Positions 1 through 7,198 of a stretch of DNA of 10,310 nucleotides are shown piece by piece. Origin of the DNA: DAMCAP01 sp964369265 (GTDB taxonomy: Bacteria; Bacillota; Clostridia; Oscillospirales; Ruminococcaceae); NCBI GenBank assembly GCA_964369265.1, contig CAYJEV010000065.1, positions 1-10,310 on the forward strand, given 5' to 3'. Under the pieces are notes generated by a model, which was given only the letters and a program-made list of their open reading frames with translations, made no database searches and was not told the origin of the DNA. The translations under genes were made by a program, and so were the position numbers. Positions within the stretch are counted from its first letter, which is position 1, and every line of letters starts with the position of its first letter.

Positions 1-10
1 TACAAATTTC

Positions 11-57
11 CCACAACGGCACGCAATTCGCCACAACGTCGCACAACCAACCACAAC
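11..57. repeat. 10-bp-phased CCACAAC repeat
   Basis: CCACAAC starts at 11, 31 and 51, GCACAAC starts at 41, and a weaker relative (ACGCAAT) sits at 21, so the units recur every 10 bp, about one helical turn. The period is not a multiple of three, so a repeated peptide does not explain it simply. This stretch is visibly richer in G+C than what follows. It could be a phased protein-binding array upstream of the first promoter, or chance in the 3' end of a gene cut by the window edge. All three + frames are open across it; frame 3 ends at a TAA at 78-80. The function is unknown. Confidence 0.4.
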
Positions 58-118
58 AAGGAACGATCGGCAGGACATAAGGTTTTGTACTGGCATAATC
101 AGCGAAAGAAAAAGAAAG

Positions 119-147
119 TTGCTTTTTGCCTTGAATTATATTATAAT
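119..147 (+). promoter_or_regulatory. Sigma-A-type promoter of the NusG_II-Gx-MBOAT-DHHW unit
   Basis: TTGCTT at 119-124 and a perfect TATAAT at 142-147 are separated by 17 bases. Transcription would start near 153-155, about 25 bases before the preferred ATG at 179, giving a very short leader. No terminator is seen upstream in the window. Confidence 0.7.
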
Positions 148-163
148 ATTCTCTATATAAATG

Positions 164-171
164 AAAGGGTG
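164..171 (+). promoter_or_regulatory. Ribosome site that decides the first gene's start
   Basis: AAAGGGTG lies 7 bases before the ATG at 179. The upstream in-frame ATG at 161 overlaps this site and has no ribosome site of its own, only AT-rich promoter sequence, so 179 is preferred. The extra residues from 161 (MKGCSF) would simply be a translation of the ribosome site. Confidence 0.65.
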
Positions 172-178
172 TAGCTTT

Positions 179-559
179 ATGCAAAAGAGTTTTGGAAAAG
201 CAGATTTAATTGCTTGTGTGTTTGTGATATTCTCTGCTTTAGCTTTTTATGGTTACAGCTTTTTAGGTAACACAGATGAAAATTTGAAGCTTGTTGTTGT
301 GTTAGAGGGGGAAGTTATTGAAGAGATACCTCTATCTTCTGTTAAAGAAAAGGAAGTTTTCTTTACAACTGCCGAGTATGAGAACGAGTTTACAATAGAT
401 AATGGCGCAGTTAAAATGACATCAGCCTCTTGCCCTGGGCAAGACTGCCTTCACACGCATGAGATTTCGAGAGCTGGTAGTGTCATTATATGCTTGCCCT
501 CTCAATTAGAGCTTAGGCTAGTGTCTGATAAAAGCGATATAGATGGGGTGACTGGTTAA
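179..559 (+). CDS. NusG_II-domain membrane-anchored protein
   Basis: This is a 126-residue protein from the ATG at 179. One hydrophobic segment (about residues 7-28) should anchor it in the membrane with the C-terminal domain outside. Residues 35-118 match the NusG domain II-like family (NusG_II/DUF1312), most clearly at the signature SCPGQDC (84-90) and the later IICLP (103-107). The cysteines C85, C90 and C105 are those usually kept in the family. The biochemical role of the family is not known. It is commonly encoded beside Gx transporter genes, often near ApbE or Rnf/FMN-linked genes in Clostridia, and the next gene here is exactly such a partner, overlapping by one base. The identification is firm from the cysteine signature, but the function is open. 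The protein is unrelated in role to transcription factor NusG. Confidence 0.85.
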   Translation: MQKSFGKADLIACVFVIFSALAFYGYSFLGNTDENLKLVVVLEGEVIEEIPLSSVKEKEVFFTTAEYENEFTIDNGAVKMTSASCPGQDCLHTHEISRAGSVIICLPSQLELRLVSDKSDIDGVTG

Positions 560-1047
560 TGAACACAAAAAAACTAGTGCAGTCATCTTTGTTAGTAACC
601 CTCGCCCTCGCCTTATCTTATGCAGAACGAATGCTTGGCATTGGGCTAATAATTGCAGTACCTGGAGTTAAACTAGGTCTTGCTAATATTGTCACTATAA
701 TTTCGTTATATAAATTCGATTATAAAACCACAATCACAATAGTCTCTGTTAGATGCATATTAGGAGCTATGTTTGGAGGCGGATTTACATCGCTTATGTT
801 TTCTCTTTGTGGGGGAATTATCGCCACAATAGCAATGCTAATATTTAAGAGGCTTTCCCTGCTGTCTGTGTATGGGGTTAGCGTTATTGGCTCTGCCTTT
901 CATGCGATAGGTCAGGTTGTGGTGGGGATTTTTATTTTAAACACATTAAGCTTAGTGTATTACTTGCCAGTGCTTTTGATATGTTCAGTGCCGACTGGCA
1001 TTATAACAGCATTTATTTCAAAGAGAGTATACACAGCCTTAAGGTAA
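559..1047 (+). CDS. Gx transporter family protein (annotated elsewhere as heptaprenyl diphosphate synthase component I)
   Basis: This 162-residue protein is almost wholly hydrophobic, with about five membrane segments. It carries the family signature PGVKLGLAN (35-43), preceded by YAERML (21-26), and a polar GSAFHAIGQ turn (111-119) inside the membrane. This is the Hpre_diP_synt_I/Gx family, which resembles ECF-type substrate-binding membrane subunits. The prenyl-synthase label is historical, and no Asp-rich prenyltransferase motif is present. The likely role is uptake of a small molecule, substrate unknown. The start codon overlaps the previous stop (TAATG), suggesting translational coupling, and a GGGG stretch at 545-548 can act as the ribosome site. 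The pairing with the NusG_II protein is the usual context. The MBOAT-like gene follows after 24 bases with no terminator, so all four genes are probably co-transcribed. Confidence 0.85.
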   Translation: MNTKKLVQSSLLVTLALALSYAERMLGIGLIIAVPGVKLGLANIVTIISLYKFDYKTTITIVSVRCILGAMFGGGFTSLMFSLCGGIIATIAMLIFKRLSLLSVYGVSVIGSAFHAIGQVVVGIFILNTLSLVYYLPVLLICSVPTGIITAFISKRVYTALR

Positions 1048-1071
1048 TTAGTTTTTTGAAAGGAGAGAGCT

Positions 1072-2364
1072 ATGACATTTTGGAGCCTTGGTTTCTTATA
1101 TTGTATTTTGCCAATTGCAGCGCTTATAAATTATCTGCTTCCTCAAAAGCTTAGAATACCATATATCGCTGTTTTTTCAGTGGTGACTTTATATGCCTTT
1201 GATTCTGCAACTCTAATTTTGCTTTTAAATTTAGTTGTAGATTATTTTATAGCAAAGCAGATTGAAAAGAGCGAGGATGAAAATGATAAAACTGCTGCCT
1301 TTGCAAATTTCAAAAACCTTGTTGTATTATGCGTTATACCAATACTAACCTCCTCCATATTAGTCATCATCTTTTCTGTTGCTATACTGATATCAGCAAG
1401 CTATTATCACCACCTAGTCACAAAAGATAAGCTTACAAGGCAAGCGACTTTTATTGAGTTTGTTTTTTATTGTGTGTTTATAGGGAAGCTTAACTGGGGT
1501 TCGATCGAGCCTCCAAATAGCTTTTTACAAAAGGCAGAAACAGCTAAGTTCAATGCCGATTTAATAAGCGAAGGAATATTTCATATCGCCCTTGCTTTAA
1601 CAAAAGAGATAATTATTTTCGCTCCATTAACAAGACTTTCAACAGATTTTCAGCTAATTATGGCTGTAAATCCGACAATAATAGAAATTCTCCTCCTTGC
1701 AACACTAACCTCAATTAGGTTTTCAATAGGCTTCTCTGCTATGTCCGATTTATCAAGAGGGATTTCGCTTTTGTTTTCAATCAACTTAAAAAGAACAGTT
1801 TACTATCCCTTGCAAGCTAAAGGCATATATGAGTATCTATTTAGGTTTAATATAAGCTTTGCAACCTTGCTAGAAGACATGCTAAGCATTAATGAAGGGA
1901 AGTACAGCCAGTATAAAAAGGTGTTCGTTGCAATTATGCTCAGCGCCTTGGTATCAACCACTTTAACAAAATCAGCATATGGTGTGCTTTGGGCGATGTT
2001 AATGACTGTGTTTGTGTTTATTGAAGTTAATCTCCCTATACCAGCAAATGCACCTCTGCTCCCAAAGAGAATAGCAACGCTCGCTCTAACAATCCCCTCA
2101 AGCCTTCTGATACTATATAAAGGAACGCCTCTTTTTGCGGACGTAAGCTTTAGCTTTGTTATAAGTGACGACTTCTTTTATGCCTTAAACGGAAATTATA
2201 TATTCATCATTTTAGCGTTTGGTGTTATTTCCAGCGTTCCAGACTTAATTTTGAAGCGTACTAATGATAATATCCCATTTGCATATAGCGCAGTAAAGCT
2301 AGTCTATAGCTTGGTGTTTTTAATGCTATCGACATCATTTATGTTAGTGGAGGTGTTAGGATAA
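1072..2364 (+). CDS. MBOAT-fold (AlgI-like) membrane protein lacking the catalytic histidines
   Basis: This 430-residue protein has about ten membrane segments and a strong ribosome site, AAAGGAG, at 1059-1065. I aligned it by eye with AlgI-type membrane-bound O-acyltransferases. The N-terminus (MTFWSLGFLYCILPIAALIN, then YLLPQKLR) copies the family start. GFSAMSDLSRGISLLF (220-235) stands where AlgI proteins have DFSGYSDMAIGLGRMF, YYPL (244-247) matches NYPY, and FRFNISFATLLEDML (257-271) matches RRWHISLSTWFRDYL. The first catalytic His is Asn260. The second, usually in LWHG, falls around 298-300, where the sequence is LTK. No histidine occurs anywhere after residue 171. The usual AGPI segment is also lost (LNWGSIEPP, 140-148). 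The fold is therefore probably kept while acyl transfer by the known mechanism is impossible. Its next gene is the matching DHHW-type partner, also degenerate. No frameshift or internal stop is seen, so it is not an ordinary pseudogene. Confidence 0.75.
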   Translation: MTFWSLGFLYCILPIAALINYLLPQKLRIPYIAVFSVVTLYAFDSATLILLLNLVVDYFIAKQIEKSEDENDKTAAFANFKNLVVLCVIPILTSSILVIIFSVAILISASYYHHLVTKDKLTRQATFIEFVFYCVFIGKLNWGSIEPPNSFLQKAETAKFNADLISEGIFHIALALTKEIIIFAPLTRLSTDFQLIMAVNPTIIEILLLATLTSIRFSIGFSAMSDLSRGISLLFSINLKRTVYYPLQAKGIYEYLFRFNISFATLLEDMLSINEGKYSQYKKVFVAIMLSALVSTTLTKSAYGVLWAMLMTVFVFIEVNLPIPANAPLLPKRIATLALTIPSSLLILYKGTPLFADVSFSFVISDDFFYALNGNYIFIILAFGVISSVPDLILKRTNDNIPFAYSAVKLVYSLVFLMLSTSFMLVEVLG

Positions 2365-3422
2365 TGAAAAAACTGCCATCTTATATACTAATATCAATCT
2401 GCCTTTTAGTGCTGGGCTCAAGCTTGTTGTCTGGGAAAAGTGTGGAGTTTGAAGCAAAGAAAAATTTTGTGAGTGACTTTTATGAATATGCAGATAAATA
2501 CACAACAGAAAATCTGCGCTCAATTCCTCTTTTAAACGATATCGCCCCAACAATTACTTTTCTTGCCGGAAATATCAGAAGAAATGGGGTTTATGTTGGT
2601 GATGAATACCTGCTTGCTGATATTAGCGATAACAACCCGTTAGAAACTGAGCAAACTGTCAATTCTTTATACAACAGGATAGCTGATATTCATCCACACA
2701 CATATTTCATGATAATTCCAACCTCGACTGCAATTAAACAAGAGGAGATAAATGTTCAATCGACAAGGCTGTTTAATGAGCGCGAGTTCATCAACAATGT
2801 GTATGAAAATATATCAGACATAGCCTCTACGATTGATGTATACAGCCCCCTTTTCTCTTCTAGAGAGCAATATACCTATTATCGAAACGATAAAGGGCTA
2901 ACCTCGCTTGGAGGCTACTATGTGTATCAAGCCTTAGTTTCAAGGCTGGGCATCTCGCCAACTCCCTTAAATGAGTTCACAGTTAGATATTTGCCAGATG
3001 GCTATTATGGAGAGCTTGCAGCTGCAGCGGAGTATTATAACCTCCCAGCCGATACCATCTCTTTCTACACAGAGGCAACGCCATCAACCAACTATAGTGT
3101 CACTCACATAAAAGACGATAACACATATCGCCGATACTACACTCTATTCCCAGAGTATATATCCGATATTGAGCTATCTCCGAATGTTATTTTAGGCGGA
3201 TATTCTAGCATTATTGAGATTGACTCAACGCAAGACTACTACGAAAACTGCCTAGTCATTGGCGACTTCACAGCAATAAGCTATCTGCCTTTTATGGCAT
3301 CTCACTTCAATCGCCTAACATTCTTAAGCTATGATGCTCCTCAGTCGATTGCAGAGCAGATAAGCTATGATGATTACGATAGGGTAGTTTTTGCCATGTC
3401 AATAGAATCAATTCTTTCTTAA
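2364..3422 (+). CDS. DHHW/AlgX-like (SGNH-related) extracytoplasmic protein lacking catalytic residues
   Basis: This 352-residue protein has an N-terminal membrane anchor or signal segment (about 7-23), with the rest outside the membrane. It follows the order of the DHHW family that partners AlgI-type acyltransferases: HTYFMIIPTSTAI (112-124); YYRNDKGLTSLGGYYVYQAL (172-191), where the family has YYRTDHHWTSLGAYYAY; DGYYGEL (212-218); and CLVIGDFTAISYLPFMASHF (296-315), where the family has LLVIKDSYANSFVPFLxxHY. In the Ser-His-Asp triad seen in AlgX-type enzymes the Asp (D176) remains, but the His position is Gly178 and the nucleophile position is Phe302. Enzymatic activity of the known type is therefore unlikely. 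It starts on the stop codon of the MBOAT gene (TAATG), with GGAGG at 2349-2353. The terminator begins on its own stop codon. Length and reading frame are intact, so it appears selected for a non-catalytic role. Confidence 0.75.
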   Translation: MKKLPSYILISICLLVLGSSLLSGKSVEFEAKKNFVSDFYEYADKYTTENLRSIPLLNDIAPTITFLAGNIRRNGVYVGDEYLLADISDNNPLETEQTVNSLYNRIADIHPHTYFMIIPTSTAIKQEEINVQSTRLFNEREFINNVYENISDIASTIDVYSPLFSSREQYTYYRNDKGLTSLGGYYVYQALVSRLGISPTPLNEFTVRYLPDGYYGELAAAAEYYNLPADTISFYTEATPSTNYSVTHIKDDNTYRRYYTLFPEYISDIELSPNVILGGYSSIIEIDSTQDYYENCLVIGDFTAISYLPFMASHFNRLTFLSYDAPQSIAEQISYDDYDRVVFAMSIESILS

Positions 3423-3451
3423 CAAAGCGGCGAAAGCCGTTTTGTTTTTTT
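3421..3451 (+). terminator. Rho-independent terminator of unit 1
   Basis: An 11-bp stem (AACAAAGCGGC at 3421-3431 with GCCGTTTTGTT at 3436-3446, one G-T pair) encloses a GAAA tetraloop and runs into a T tract at 3445-3451. The stem uses the last two bases of the preceding stop codon, so it is tightly placed behind the DHHW-like gene. Confidence 0.9.
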
Positions 3452-3494
3452 GCAAAATAAATTTATTAGAAAATATATACAATTGCTTTTTTTG

Positions 3495-3503
3495 TGGTAT
3501 AAT
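3495..3503 (+). promoter_or_regulatory. Extended -10 promoter of the yfhO-gtrB unit
   Basis: TGGTATAAT is a TGn-extended -10 element with a perfect TATAAT at 3498-3503. The best -35 is weak (TATACA at 3476-3481, spacer 16), as is often seen with extended -10 sites. The predicted start near 3510 leaves a leader of about 134 bases before the ATG at 3644. That leader is very AT-rich, and I see no riboswitch or strong hairpin in it. Confidence 0.6.
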
Positions 3504-3643
3504 AACTATGTATGCAATTTGGAATTTAAAAGTCAATTTTCTGACTGCAAATAGAGATTTTTCGATTGCGTTTTGTAATATCAACATTAAATATACAAAT
3601 AGTATTTATTTTTATAGGTTTGAAAGGGAATATTGGTGAGAGA

Positions 3644-6133
3644 ATGACAAAGTTTAAGAAATGGCGACAAGATAATAAGTATGGATTAATTACATTTGGT
3701 TTAGTGGCAGTTACTATGGCGATAATGTTTTTGCCATTTTTAGTTTATAATAAAGGCATATTTTTATTCCTCGGAGATTATAATGTTCAGCAGATACCAT
3801 TTTACCAGCTTGCTCATAGGGCAGTTTGGAATGGCGAAGTTTTTTGGAACTGGCACACAGACTTAGGTGTAAATTTCATTGGCTCTTATAGCTTTTATCT
3901 GCTGTTTAGCCCTTTCTTTTGGATAACCCTGCTGTTCCCTAACGGTTTTCTGCCATACCTAATGGCTCCCTTGCTTGTTTTAAAAACAGCCCTCGCCTCA
4001 ACAGGCGCATATTACTATATCAAGCGATTTGTTATAAAAGAAGAAACTGCTGTGCTTGGTGGTGTGCTTTATGGCTTTAGCGGCTTTATGATGTTTAACA
4101 TTTTCTTTAATCACTTTCACGACGTTGTTGTGTTTTTCCCTCTACTACTAATTGCGCTTGAAAAGCTAATAGTTGAGCGCAAGAGAGGGCTATTTGGAAT
4201 AATGGTTGCTGTTAGTGCTGCTGTTAACTACTGGTTCTTTATTGGAGAAGTTGTTTTTGTAATTATGTATGTATTTATAAGAATGTTCTCTAGCGACTGG
4301 AAAATAACAGTGCAGAAGTTTATGGACATAGTTATTGAATCTGTGGCTGGTGTGCTTTTGGCGGCAGTTGTGTTATATCCATCGGTGCTTGCTATTATGG
4401 ACAACCCACGAACAGGCACAGACTCTCTGCTAACTGGCTGGCTAATGTGGATATATGGCTACAATCAGCGACTGCCTGCTATCTGGTCTTCCTTCTTCTT
4501 CCCTCCAGAACTTCCAAGCCAACCAAACTTCTTCCCAGATCAAGGAGCGAAATGGTCTTCAATGTCTGCCTTTCTTCCTCTATTTTCAATGGTTGGAGTT
4601 GTTGCGTATCTTAAAGCGAAGAAAAATGATTTTGTCAAGACAATAATTATTTTTAGTGCGGTTATAGCCTCTGTTCCTGTATTAAACTCACTATTTGTGC
4701 TTTTCAATTCTTCATATTACGCTAGATGGTTTTATATGCCAATACTATTTTGTTGCCTAGCAACAGCTTGGGCTGCAGAGCAGGCTCTGCCAGAACATCT
4801 ATTATCTGGCTTTAAATGGGTTGGGGGAATAACAGTTGCGATAGCGCTTGCTGTCGGCTTAACGCCTGTTGAAGTCGATGGTGCAATGACTGTTGGACTG
4901 CATGAATATGACATAAGATTTTGGCTATATGTTGCCTATACACTGCTCTCTCTACTGCTTTGTTATCTAGTATTCTTTTATTATAAAGGCAAACACTCAA
5001 CAACAAAAGTTGCAACTGCCTTAGTTTTAGTGCTTGGGTGCAGCTTCCTCTGGGGATATATTGGTCAGGGCAAAGGCACAAAATATGCTGATGATTGGTA
5101 TATAAACTGGGCGCTTGGAGGAAAAGAAAACCTTAACTTTGAGGATGATGGCTTTATAAGGCACGATCTATACAAAGCTCAAGATAACTTAGGAATGCAC
5201 TGGGAGCTTCCAAACATTCAAGCCTTCCATTCAATTATACCAGCACCAACAATGGAGTTTTATCATTCAATTGGCATAAAGAGAGATGTTTCCTCTAAGC
5301 CACCGATTGAATATAGATATCTAAGAAGCTTACTGTCTGTTAAATATCTTTTTGTTGCTGTTAATGAAACAGATTACACACCAGACCCAGCTCAATATGG
5401 CTTCTACGACGCCCAAAATGGCTATAACATCTATCAAAATCTAGACTATCTGCCAATGGGCTTTGGCTATGATATGGTTATGACAGAAGACACTGCCGAC
5501 GGATTTTCAGATATGATAAAGGCTGACTTAATGCTCCATGCCCTGCTTTTAGAAGAGAACGATGCGCTAAAAAGCAGCGATATTGCAGTTGTAGCAGAGG
5601 AGCTAGATGCAAGCCTAACAAGCGATAATAACATGCAACAAGAGCTAGAACAAAGAAGAGAGATGGCTGTTGATAGCTTTGAGGTTACTAAAACAGGATT
5701 TACCTCAACCACAAGCTATGACAAGGGGACTGTTGTGTTCTTCTCTGTCCCATATGATAAGGGCTGGACAGCTAGTGTCAATGGAAAAGAAGTTGAGATA
5801 ATGCGAGCTAACACAGGCTTTATGGCTATTAGAGTGCCAGAGGGAGAGGCTAGCATTGAGTTTAAATATCTCGCTCCTGGTTTAGTTCATGGCTTTTACA
5901 TCTCAATACTAGGCTTTGCTCTTCTAGCAGTGTGTGTTTACATGCCAAAAAGAGAGGGCAGAAAGGTATCTGAGTTAAGTTTTGATAAATCAGATGATAA
6001 GACTGCCGAAACTCTAAAGATATTAAGCGAACAGCCTATCGTTATTGAAGAGGACAAAAAAGATAACGAGAATAAAAAAGCTAAAAAATCCAATGTTATT
6101 GATATAAAATTCAAGGAAGAGGAGGATAAATAG
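3644..6133 (+). CDS. YfhO family membrane glycosyltransferase-like protein
   Basis: From the ATG at 3644 the protein has 829 residues. The longer in-frame start at 3566 has no ribosome site, and its extra 26 residues look like translated leader. It has an N-terminal membrane segment (13-36), then GDYNVQQIPFYQLAHRAVWN (44-63) and LGVNFIGSYSFYLLFSPFF (74-92), the first extracytoplasmic loop typical of YfhO with Asp45 at the GT-C-like catalytic position. About a dozen membrane segments follow, with YYARWFYMPILF at 358-369. An extracytoplasmic part (about 475-745) carries VKYLF (566-570) and VPYDKGWTASVNGK (702-715), then a last membrane segment (747-766). B. subtilis and S. aureus YfhO work with CsbB to put GlcNAc on lipoteichoic acid, and the next gene supplies a CsbB-like enzyme. 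The unusual part is a 63-residue charged tail (767-829), rich in Lys, Glu and Asp and predicted to be cytoplasmic. The acceptor here is unknown. Confidence 0.85.
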   Translation: MTKFKKWRQDNKYGLITFGLVAVTMAIMFLPFLVYNKGIFLFLGDYNVQQIPFYQLAHRAVWNGEVFWNWHTDLGVNFIGSYSFYLLFSPFFWITLLFPNGFLPYLMAPLLVLKTALASTGAYYYIKRFVIKEETAVLGGVLYGFSGFMMFNIFFNHFHDVVVFFPLLLIALEKLIVERKRGLFGIMVAVSAAVNYWFFIGEVVFVIMYVFIRMFSSDWKITVQKFMDIVIESVAGVLLAAVVLYPSVLAIMDNPRTGTDSLLTGWLMWIYGYNQRLPAIWSSFFFPPELPSQPNFFPDQGAKWSSMSAFLPLFSMVGVVAYLKAKKNDFVKTIIIFSAVIASVPVLNSLFVLFNSSYYARWFYMPILFCCLATAWAAEQALPEHLLSGFKWVGGITVAIALAVGLTPVEVDGAMTVGLHEYDIRFWLYVAYTLLSLLLCYLVFFYYKGKHSTTKVATALVLVLGCSFLWGYIGQGKGTKYADDWYINWALGGKENLNFEDDGFIRHDLYKAQDNLGMHWELPNIQAFHSIIPAPTMEFYHSIGIKRDVSSKPPIEYRYLRSLLSVKYLFVAVNETDYTPDPAQYGFYDAQNGYNIYQNLDYLPMGFGYDMVMTEDTADGFSDMIKADLMLHALLLEENDALKSSDIAVVAEELDASLTSDNNMQQELEQRREMAVDSFEVTKTGFTSTTSYDKGTVVFFSVPYDKGWTASVNGKEVEIMRANTGFMAIRVPEGEASIEFKYLAPGLVHGFYISILGFALLAVCVYMPKREGRKVSELSFDKSDDKTAETLKILSEQPIVIEEDKKDNENKKAKKSNVIDIKFKEEEDK

Positions 6134-7084
6134 ATGAATAATAACACTCTATATCTGGTTGTTCCTTGTTATAATGAACAAGAAGTGCTTAGAGAAACCT
6201 GCACTAGACTAAAAGTTAAGATGCATAGCCTAATTGAAGCTGGCTTAATCTCAAATGACAGCAGAGTTATGCTTGTTAATGATGGAAGCAAAGATAAGAC
6301 ATGGCAGCTTATTGAAGAGATAAATAGCGAAGACAACCTTTTTGGCGGAGTTAAGCTTTCTAGAAACTGCGGCCATCAAAATGCAGTTGTGGCAGGGCTT
6401 ACTTATGCTGTGAACTATGCTGATATGATAATAAGCTTAGATGCTGATTTGCAGGACGACATAAATGCAATTGATGGCATGGTTAAAGCTTATCACGATG
6501 GGTATGAGGTTGTGTATGGTGTTCGCTCAAAGAGAGATACAGACACTGCCTTTAAACGCACAACAGCAGAGGGCTTTTATAAGTTTATGACAGCGATGGG
6601 GGTTGAGATTGTTGATAATCACGCTGACTATAGGCTTTTAAGCAACAGAGCAACAAAGGCTCTTCTTGAATTTAAAGAAGTTAATCTATTTCTTAGGGGC
6701 ATAGTGCCTTTGGTTGGATATAAAAGCACTAGCGTTACCTATGAGCGACACGAAAGATTTGCTGGAGAGAGCAAATACCCTTTAAAGAAAATGCTTGCTT
6801 TTGCCCTTGATGGCATAACCTCATTTTCAATAAAGCCGATTAGACTTATATTTACATTAGGTGTTATTTTTGCAATTTTAGGCGGACTTGCGTTTGTGCT
6901 TTCGTTAGCCTTTGCGCTTATCTCATATCAGTCCACACTATCTGTGTTTTTAGTGATAACAGGCTTTATCACAATGATGACAGGCGTTAACTTAATCGCC
7001 TTAGGGATAGTCGGAGAATATGTTGGCAAAATTTACAAAGAAACCAAAGCTCGCCCTCGCTTCTTTATTGAAACAACAATTTAA
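6134..7084 (+). CDS. GtrB/CsbB-like GT2 polyprenyl-phosphate glycosyltransferase
   Basis: This 316-residue enzyme belongs to the DPM1/GtrB class, which transfers a sugar from a nucleotide donor to undecaprenyl phosphate on the cytoplasmic face. The GT-A domain covers about residues 5-225: YLVVPCYNE (7-15), the metal/nucleotide-binding VNDGSKDKT (48-56), RNCGHQNAVVAGL (77-89), and SLDADLQDD (101-109) holding the DxD. HADYRLLS (163-170) and FLRGIVPLVGY (186-196) are the acceptor-side motifs of the family. Two C-terminal membrane segments (about 236-263 and 268-294) are followed by KETKARPRF, a usual GtrB ending. Family, length and motifs all fit an active enzyme. The sugar cannot be read from sequence; GlcNAc or glucose is likely by analogy. 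It starts immediately after the yfhO stop codon, and its ribosome site GGAGG (6121-6125) lies inside the yfhO tail codons, so the two are translationally linked. Confidence 0.9.
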   Translation: MNNNTLYLVVPCYNEQEVLRETCTRLKVKMHSLIEAGLISNDSRVMLVNDGSKDKTWQLIEEINSEDNLFGGVKLSRNCGHQNAVVAGLTYAVNYADMIISLDADLQDDINAIDGMVKAYHDGYEVVYGVRSKRDTDTAFKRTTAEGFYKFMTAMGVEIVDNHADYRLLSNRATKALLEFKEVNLFLRGIVPLVGYKSTSVTYERHERFAGESKYPLKKMLAFALDGITSFSIKPIRLIFTLGVIFAILGGLAFVLSLAFALISYQSTLSVFLVITGFITMMTGVNLIALGIVGEYVGKIYKETKARPRFFIETTI

Positions 7085-7090
7085 TGCTCT

Positions 7091-7129
7091 AAAACCAATG
7101 TGGTCCATTTCCGCATTGGTTTTTTGTTT
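7091..7129 (+). terminator. Rho-independent terminator of the yfhO-gtrB unit
   Basis: A 13-bp stem (7091-7103 with 7111-7123, one G-T pair, core CCAATG/CATTGG) closes a seven-base loop, TCCATTT, and is followed by a T-rich run (TTGTTT). It lies six bases after the GT2 stop codon. Confidence 0.9.
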
Positions 7130-7137
7130 AAAAAAGC

Positions 7138-7166
7138 TTGTAACTAAGCTGTAAATGGCATATAAT
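7138..7166 (+). promoter_or_regulatory. Sigma-A-type promoter driving the structured leader and polA
   Basis: TTGTAA at 7138-7143 and a perfect TATAAT at 7161-7166 are separated by exactly 17 bases, just after the previous terminator. Transcription would begin around 7172-7174, almost 600 bases before the polA start. I found no terminator-like hairpin with a T tract before polA, so the transcript may be continuous. A second possible promoter (TTGTTT at 7457-7462, 18 bases, TATAAT at 7481-7486) overlaps the left arm of the long stem and is less convincing. Confidence 0.65.
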
Positions 7167-7198
7167 AAAAGATAGCAAATTAGGTTAAGAACTAAGGG

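Noticed and set aside
3..80. Open frame ending in TAA at 78-80, possibly the C-terminus of an upstream gene
   Set aside because: All three + frames are open over this short stretch, the peptide is low in complexity, and no family resemblance was seen. It cannot be told from chance.
161..178. ATG at 161 as start of the NusG_II protein
   Set aside because: The codons overlap the AAAGGGTG ribosome site of the ATG at 179, and no ribosome site precedes 161.
3442..3639. Small + strand frame in the yfhO leader
   Set aside because: It covers the terminator T tract and the promoter, has no ribosome site, and the composition is that of AT-rich leader DNA.
3566..3643. N-terminal extension of the YfhO-like protein
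   Set aside because: There is no ribosome site before 3566 and the 26 residues resemble translated untranslated leader. The ATG at 3644 opens a typical Lys-rich cytoplasmic start, although its own ribosome site (GGTGAG at 3635-3640) is close and imperfect.
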